This document shows positions 59,897 to 64,000 of a stretch of 64,000 bases of DNA, piece after piece. Origin of the DNA: Streptomyces hilarionis (GTDB lineage Bacteria > Actinomycetota > Actinomycetes > Streptomycetales > Streptomycetaceae); assembly GCF_024539675.1 (NCBI RefSeq), contig NZ_JAHHIT010000056.1:1-64000 (forward strand). The letters run 5' to 3'. The notes under the pieces were generated by a model that was not told where the DNA came from, ran no database searches, and saw nothing but the letters and a program-made list of their open reading frames with translations. A program made the position numbers and the translations under genes. Position 1 is the first letter of the stretch. The number at the start of each line of letters is the position of its first letter.

Positions 59897-60273
59897 TGGA
59901 ACTGCACATCGACGTCCCCTGGATCTTGCAGGTCGCCGAGGCCGCCGGAGCCAATGACCCGGCACCCGACGACTATGGTGTTCCCTTCTCCGCGGTCGCC
60001 CGCCACAAGGCCGAGCTGTTCGAGCAGCCCGCTTACGACGGCCCCTACGCCAAAGCCGCCGCCCTGGTGCATACGCTGGGCCGCTGCCGTTGGCTGGAGC
60101 GCTCCAACCTCGCCGTCGCCGCTGCCACCGGCGTCATGTACCTCGAGGCCGCCGGGATTCCCGTCAAGCCTGCCCGCGAAGACGCCATCGCCCTCAAGGA
60201 CCTGCTCCTGGACCCCGCCTGCACTGCCGCGAAGATCGCCGCCCTGCTGCGGGCCTGGCCCTCCGCCACCTGA
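59896..60273 (+). CDS. Fic/Doc-like toxin component
   Basis: A 125-residue helical protein. It opens MELHIDVPWILQVAEAAGAN, followed by YDGPYAKAAALVHTLGRCRW, LERSNLAVAAATGVMYLEAA, GIPVKPAREDAIALKDLLLD. This layout fits the short Doc-like toxins annotated in Streptomyces. The Fic catalytic motif HPFxDGNKR is not present: the equivalent stretch reads CRWLERSNLAVA, keeping only Glu/Asn/aliphatic positions. It may act on a different target, bind nucleotide without transfer, or be inactive. Coupled to the antitoxin, and ends before a clear terminator. Confidence 0.6.
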   Translation: MELHIDVPWILQVAEAAGANDPAPDDYGVPFSAVARHKAELFEQPAYDGPYAKAAALVHTLGRCRWLERSNLAVAAATGVMYLEAAGIPVKPAREDAIALKDLLLDPACTAAKIAALLRAWPSAT

Positions 60274-60284
60274 AACAACTCAGT

Positions 60285-60311
60285 GGCCCGCTCCGCCCAT
60301 GGGAGCGGGCC
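60285..60311. terminator. Terminator after toxin gene
   Basis: GGCCCGCTCC (60285-60294) pairs with GGAGCGGGCC (60302-60311), 7-nt loop, 12 bp after the toxin stop codon. Confidence 0.75.
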
Positions 60312-60420
60312 TCACACGCTGATTCCTTCGGTGCTCGCCGGCCGTCAGTCTGGGCTTGTCATAGCAGCGTGCATGGCTGTTGTCGTACCGCTCATGAGGC
60401 GTATTGGTCGAACGGGGATC

Positions 60421-61296
60421 TCAACCGGGGAACCGCGGCGGGGACTGTGCTGCCGTTGAGGCGATCGCCTGCCCGATCTGGTGACGGCCGACTTTGTCGT
60501 GGCTCCAGATGAATGCGCGCCATCGACGCGGTTCCTCGCTGCTCCATTCCTGGAACTCCATGACCGCGACGGCGCGAGAGGCTCGCCACTTGATGGTTCG
60601 TCCGGAGGCTTCGGGTATCTCGGTCAGGCCGCAGAGCCGCTGAGCGAGGGCGAAGCTGTCGAGGTCGAGGGTGTCAGTGCGGTCCCAGGTTGAGGCCAAG
60701 TCGGTGAGTGCATGAGATTCGATGAGAGCTCGGATGGAAGGGGCAATCTCGATGAACGCACCGCTTCCATCCTCTACGCCGACTCGTCCGTCCGTGTGCA
60801 TGAGATAGCGCACCGGAGAGGAGACACGCTCCCCGAGCCAGTCGAAGTACCAGCCGTGGCCGGAGTCGCGCCACATGTTCTGGCCCAGGTTGAAGTGCCA
60901 ACTCCGGAGTTGCTCACGGCGTTCGCTCCCGGCCGCGTAGCTGTTTCGCACCTGGTAGCACAGGCCGCCGTATCTGCGTTCGAACCCCTTGCGGCGGATC
61001 ACGAGCATCGCGGGTGGGGGGATCGGCTCGCCGAAGCGGTCGCGGGTCCGGGGGAGCTCTATGGCGGGCCGGGGTTCCTGCGAGGGCTCCCGCCGGCCAG
61101 TTCGGCACAGCAGACTTCTTGCACGGAGAGTAAGGCCGACGGGGTCATCCAGGATGTGCATCCTGCACTTTTTTCGAACGAGGGGTTGGTCTTCCGCGAT
61201 CAACGCTACCCGGTTCAGGCCGTCCGGCGTGCCGATCCTGAGGAGCGCCGATCGAACGGGAGTCTCGATCGGGTGACTGCGGCGGTTGCCGTGCAT
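60421..61296 (-). CDS. Hypothetical protein, 291 residues
   Basis: Not recognised. It starts at ATG 61296 (MHGNRRSHPIETPVRSALLR). The body is rich in Arg and aromatic residues: RRYGGLCYQVRNSYAAGSER, WHFNLGQNMWRDSGHGWYFD, WLGERVSSPVRYLMHTDGRV. It ends with WSSEEPRRWRAFIWSHDKVG. The repeated Trp/Gly/Asp clusters suggest a soluble beta-rich domain. No signal peptide or membrane segment. The open frame extends upstream into the neighbouring insertion sequence, so an earlier start is unlikely to be native. Orphan gene next to an IS element. Confidence 0.55.
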   Translation of the reverse strand: MHGNRRSHPIETPVRSALLRIGTPDGLNRVALIAEDQPLVRKKCRMHILDDPVGLTLRARSLLCRTGRREPSQEPRPAIELPRTRDRFGEPIPPPAMLVIRRKGFERRYGGLCYQVRNSYAAGSERREQLRSWHFNLGQNMWRDSGHGWYFDWLGERVSSPVRYLMHTDGRVGVEDGSGAFIEIAPSIRALIESHALTDLASTWDRTDTLDLDSFALAQRLCGLTEIPEASGRTIKWRASRAVAVMEFQEWSSEEPRRWRAFIWSHDKVGRHQIGQAIASTAAQSPPRFPG

Positions 61297-61359
61297 GAGA
61301 GCAGGGCCTCTTGGTAGCTCAGAGGGTGTCTGCGCCAAAAAGCCGTCCAGGAGGCCCTG

Positions 61360-62274
61360 TTGTCGCAGTTCTACGACACGGCGGAGGCGGAGTCCACTTC
61401 CGCCCCCCCTGCATGTGGCTGTCTGGCTCATCGGTTCGGGAGCGCCAGCGACCACAGGATTCGCGCGCGCCGCTATCCGACGGACATGTCGGATGCCGAG
61501 CGGACGGTGGTCAGGCGCCTGCTGCCGGTGCTGGGCTGGCTGCGCGGGTGGGGTGGCCAGCCGGAGGCGTACTGCAACCGGTCAATACTGGACGCGATCC
61601 GCTACCTGGTCGACAACGGAATCAAGTGGCGGGCGATGCCTGCGGACTTCCCGCTGTGGGACCGGGTCTACGCGTTTTTCCGGCGCTGGCGCGACAATTG
61701 GCTGGTCCGTGAGTTCCACGACCGCTCCGTTGCCGGGTCCGTGAGCAGGTCGGGCGGGATCCGGAGCGACCGCGGGCGTGATCGACTCCCAGTCGGTCAG
61801 GCGGACGCCGTCGTCGGTGCCTACAGCCACGGCTTCGACGGCGGCAAGCTGATCAACGGCCGCAAGCGGCGCGCCGTGGTCGACACCCTCGGGCTGCTGC
61901 TCGCGGTGATGGTCACCGCAGCGGATGTCGGGGACCGCGCAGCCGCCCAGGTCCCGCTCGCCCAAGTCTCCTCCGGACACCATCTGCTGGCACTGGTCTG
62001 GGCCGACGGCGGTTACACCGGCAGTCTCGTCGAGTACCGCCTCGCCGGCCTCGCCCTGTTCCTGGCGATCGTCAAGCGCAGCGACGACCAGAAGGGGTTC
62101 GTGGTGCTGCCCAAGCGGTGGATCGTCGAGCGCCTCTTCGCCCACCTCATGCGCACACGCCGCCTGGCACGTGACTTCGAGCGCCGCACTGCCAGCGCCG
62201 AGGCGGTGATCTACTGGTCGATGATCCTGCTCATGACCCGCCGCCTGGCCCTTTCACGTCCGCAGCCAGCGTGA
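61360..62274 (+). pseudogene. IS5-family transposase with compensating frameshifts
   Basis: An open frame of 304 codons reads as an IS5-type transposase at both ends: YPTDMSDAERTVVRRLLPVL, GIKWRAMPADFPLWDRVYAF; later GFDGGKLINGRKRRAVVDTL, LALVWADGGYTGSLVEYRLA (second catalytic Asp) and KRWIVERLFAHLMRTRR (Glu). Between about 61711 and 61800 the frame is wrong. The conserved VREQVGRDPE and ATAGVIDSQSVR, with the first catalytic Asp, are found in the other two frames. Compensating indels restore the frame afterwards. The predicted protein thus lacks the first DDE residue and is probably inactive. Confidence 0.8.
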
Positions 62275-62425
62275 ACCGGCCCGGCGCGGGCTCGACCAGC
62301 CAACCCCGGGCGACCAGGCGTTTCATCTTCGACCGCAGTGCCTCCACCCGCGCCGGCACCACGTCCATACCGAACGCTGCGGCCATCTCCTGGCAGGTCA
62401 GCTCAGCGGCCTTTGATAGAGCCGG
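62268..62425 (-). pseudogene. Small winged-helix-like transposon scrap
   Basis: The minus strand reads AAELTCQEMAAAFGMDVVPA, RVEALRSKMKRLVARGWLVE and PAPGRFTLA. It looks like a helix-turn-helix segment seen in accessory or N-terminal parts of actinobacterial transposases. No start, and no continuation. Family name uncertain. Confidence 0.3.
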
Positions 62426-63020
62426 GCCCGGTCCGCGAGCGCCTTGAGGATGCGCTGGAGTCCGCCCTCTGACCTGTGGTAGCAATCAGAGACAGCGGCC
62501 GGCAGGGGCCGTCCGCGCCCAGGTGCGGCTTGGTGGTGAACCCGCCGCGTGAGCGGCCCAGGCCCTCACCTCCTGCGCCACCCCCACCAGGCGGGCGGCG
62601 AGGCCCCACCACGGCATCTCGTGCTGGTGTTCTGCCGCTGTGTCCCCGTTTTGCAGCGGTGGCCAGAGGCGGATCCATGCGGGCGCCGACCGCGTGCTGA
62701 CGTGTCGTGCCACGGTGGACTCGACCGAGAGGTCCCAGTCGCTCTCACCGGCCGCGTCGGCCGCGACCTGCACCTGCTGGAGCAGGCGTTCCCAGGTGCC
62801 GTCGGCCGACCACAGGCGGTGGCGTTCGTAGACCGTCTTCCACGGACCCAACCGTTCGGGCAGGTCACGCCACTGAACTGCGGTTCGCACCCGGTGCAGA
62901 ATCCCGTCGATCACCTGCCGGTGATCCCGCGACCTGCCGCAACGCCCGTTGCTGACAAGCAGGAAAGGCCGCCCGTTCCCACTCGGCACCCGACAGATCG
63001 CCCCGCCCCAGGTCCATAAG
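62403..63020 (-). pseudogene. IS5-family transposase, degraded
   Basis: Minus-strand frames give GRGDLSGAEWERAAF, then after a shift VSNGRCGRSRDHRQVIDGIL, HRVRTAVQWRDLPERLGPWK, TVYERHRLWSADGTWERLLQ, the DSTV-like SDWDLSVESTVARHVS, and after another shift GLGRSRGGFTTKPHLGADGP followed by LIATTGQRADS. These are consecutive blocks of the IS5 (two-frame) transposases common in Streptomyces, with frameshifts and loss of the C-terminal Glu region. A different IS5 subgroup from the 61360-62274 element. Confidence 0.75.
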
Positions 63021-63142
63021 AACGATCAGCAGCAACAGTCGGTCGCATGCTCTGCCGGATCGGTCCTCCCAGCTGACCGTCGAAGTCCACGACGCCCCGC
63101 CGCCCCCCCGAAACCGGCGGCGCCTGGGAACCTGCCGAGGAA

Positions 63143-63499
63143 ATGAGCGTGCACACCGAACTGCCCACCCTGTACTTGGCGACCCTGGAACAAGGCGACA
63201 TCCTCGACGCCTGGCCACCGGACGCCCCCCTCGACATCCCGCCCTCCCGGCACAGCGCCGAATGGGTGCGCATGCGCCTGTACTGCCAGGCCGACGACCC
63301 CGAACCCGGCATCGGCGACCACGGCGAACACCACCTCGTCCAGATCTGGCGCGCACCCCAGACACCCCCCGAACAACCGGAGTTCACGGACGCAGACCGG
63401 CAGGCCCGCGCTGAATACGCCGCGGACCGGGCCACGACGGCATCGCCACGGGCAGCAACGGGGAAGTCCTCGAATCGCGCGAGACCGCCATCGACGTGA
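63143..63499 (+). CDS. Hypothetical protein, possibly frameshifted at its 3' end
   Basis: Starts MSVHTELPTLYLATLEQGDI, then PSRHSAEWVRMRLYCQADDP and HHLVQIWRAPQTPPEQPEFT. The last 25 codons in frame are Ser/Arg/Pro-rich and look random, while another frame continues with ATGSNGEVLESRETAIDVTS. A frameshift near 63430 is therefore possible. A GAGG site precedes the ATG. Not recognised; lies right of the degraded IS5 transposase. Confidence 0.45.
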   Translation: MSVHTELPTLYLATLEQGDILDAWPPDAPLDIPPSRHSAEWVRMRLYCQADDPEPGIGDHGEHHLVQIWRAPQTPPEQPEFTDADRQARAEYAADRATTASPRAATGKSSNRARPPST

Positions 63500-63831
63500 C
63501 GAGTCCATCACGTGAAAATACCCGCAAAATCGTACGGGAGAGGGAGAGACCAACAGAGCGAGTTTTCCCCATGTCACGAGCACAAGCCCCCGATGCGGCC
63601 CGGGATTGGTATCGGACTGCGTCGCGGAGGGCTGCCCGCCCGGGCTCGCCTTCGGTGAACAAATTCCCTTAACCCCTATGACTGCAGGCCGATTGGTTTC
63701 ATTTTCCAATGTTGACTGCGCGACAAATTTATGGGTCCGTCACGGATGTGCAAGGTCGGCAGAGGCGTTGGATAATTGGTCTGCCGCTGCTCTGCATTGA
63801 ATCTCGCGTCGAGTCTTGGAGAGTGATCCGG
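63500..63831. other. AT-richer intergenic region
   Basis: Base composition drops clearly below the window average between about 63660 and 63830. No gene is visible. It probably holds the promoter of the membrane protein gene starting at 63832. Confidence 0.35.
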
Positions 63832-64000
63832 ATGGCGGGACTATATCTGGTGGTGTCGCTCACGGTAATCCTCATCGGCCTTTGCGTGACGGTAGATATC
63901 GTCCGTCGAGGCGCGAAAGGTAATCAGCTCACCCAGCGCGTCAAGTCCATAACGGGGCTCATGGCCGTCCTCGCTGGTGATGCAGCCATCGCTGGTAGTG
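63832..64000 (+). CDS. Membrane-anchored protein, 5' part only
   Basis: An open frame from the ATG at 63832 to the window end. It begins MAGLYLVVSLTVILIGLCVT, a single hydrophobic segment, then a positively charged VDIVRRGAKGNQLTQRVKSI and a second weakly hydrophobic stretch (TGLMAVLAGDAAIAGS). A GGAGAG site 8 nt upstream supports the start; a GTG three codons earlier is an alternative. Codon use is less GC-biased than in its neighbours. Too little is present to name it. Confidence 0.5.
   Translation, partial: MAGLYLVVSLTVILIGLCVTVDIVRRGAKGNQLTQRVKSITGLMAVLAGDAAIAGS

Noticed and set aside
1..64000. CRISPR arrays, tRNA or rRNA genes.
   Set aside because: No regularly spaced identical repeats, and no cloverleaf or rRNA-like stretch was seen on either strand by reading; a dedicated search could still find a divergent one.

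Overview
The window is high-GC actinobacterial DNA, almost certainly Streptomyces: GTG and TTG starts are frequent, third-position GC is very high, and the protein families are typical streptomycete ones. Many gene remnants and broken insertion sequences (IS630, IS5, IS21 and a DUF6262-type transposon accessory gene) surround intact genes. This suggests a variable chromosome-arm region rather than the core, although the position in the chromosome cannot be seen.

Left flank, 1-13.1 kb. This holds decayed genes (isopenicillin-N-synthase-like dioxygenase, homocysteine S-methyltransferase, a Fur-type regulator) around an intact HoxN/NixA-type nickel/cobalt permease. It also holds self-contained regulator/target pairs: TetR with a short-chain dehydrogenase, XRE-cupin with an MFS exporter, and a WYL regulator with a VOC/ABM pair. 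A large ABC exporter lies beside a frameshifted small gene. Several of the pairs carry clear palindromic operators.

Central region, 13.2-40.1 kb. This is a complete pyrrolobenzodiazepine antibiotic cluster whose gene content and order match the tomaymycin (tom) cluster from tomP at the left to tomA at the right. TomC, TomD and TomP would feed chorismate into anthranilate. TomE, TomF and TomO hydroxylate it and TomG O-methylates it. TomI and TomH convert tyrosine to a cleaved L-DOPA product, which TomL, TomK, TomJ and TomN process to the C2-substituted proline unit. TomA (A-T) and TomB (C-A-T-reductase) join the two halves and release the aldehyde. TomM is a UvrA-like self-resistance ATPase. 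No C-methyltransferase is present, which fits the two-carbon ethylidene side chain of tomaymycin. A MarR gene sits at the tomA end. A 20-bp operator-like motif (TGGTTTCC, 4 nt, GGAAATCA-like) occurs four times: at the tomP/tomO, tomM, tomA and marR promoters. It was found by reading and suggests one regulator for the whole cluster. A flavin amine oxidase gene (13195-14643) abuts the tomP end and may or may not belong to the cluster.

Right of the cluster, 40.1-46.1 kb. This stretch holds an NmrA-like oxidoreductase, then a mosaic of gene fragments that includes a 93-nt near-identical copy of part of tomK. Next come a PadR/quinone-reductase operon with a 32-bp perfect palindrome, an alpha/beta hydrolase killed by one amber codon, a STAS/anti-sigma-kinase pair, and DUF6233/zinc-ribbon small proteins.

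Catabolic island, 46.2-57.8 kb. This is a tightly coupled minus-strand set that looks like a meta-cleavage pathway for an aromatic acid. It encodes a FAD hydroxylase, extradiol dioxygenase, ACMSD-like amidohydrolase, two FAH-type hydrolases, a cyclase-type hydrolase, SDRs and a 3-oxoacid CoA-transferase. A divergent LysR regulator and an MFS permease flank it. The substrate cannot be named from sequence.

Right end, 57.8-64 kb. This holds IS21 and IS5 remnants, a Fic/Doc-like toxin-antitoxin pair with a 16-bp palindrome at its promoter, orphan hypothetical genes, and the 5' end of a membrane-anchored protein that runs off the window. I saw no tRNA, rRNA or CRISPR array.
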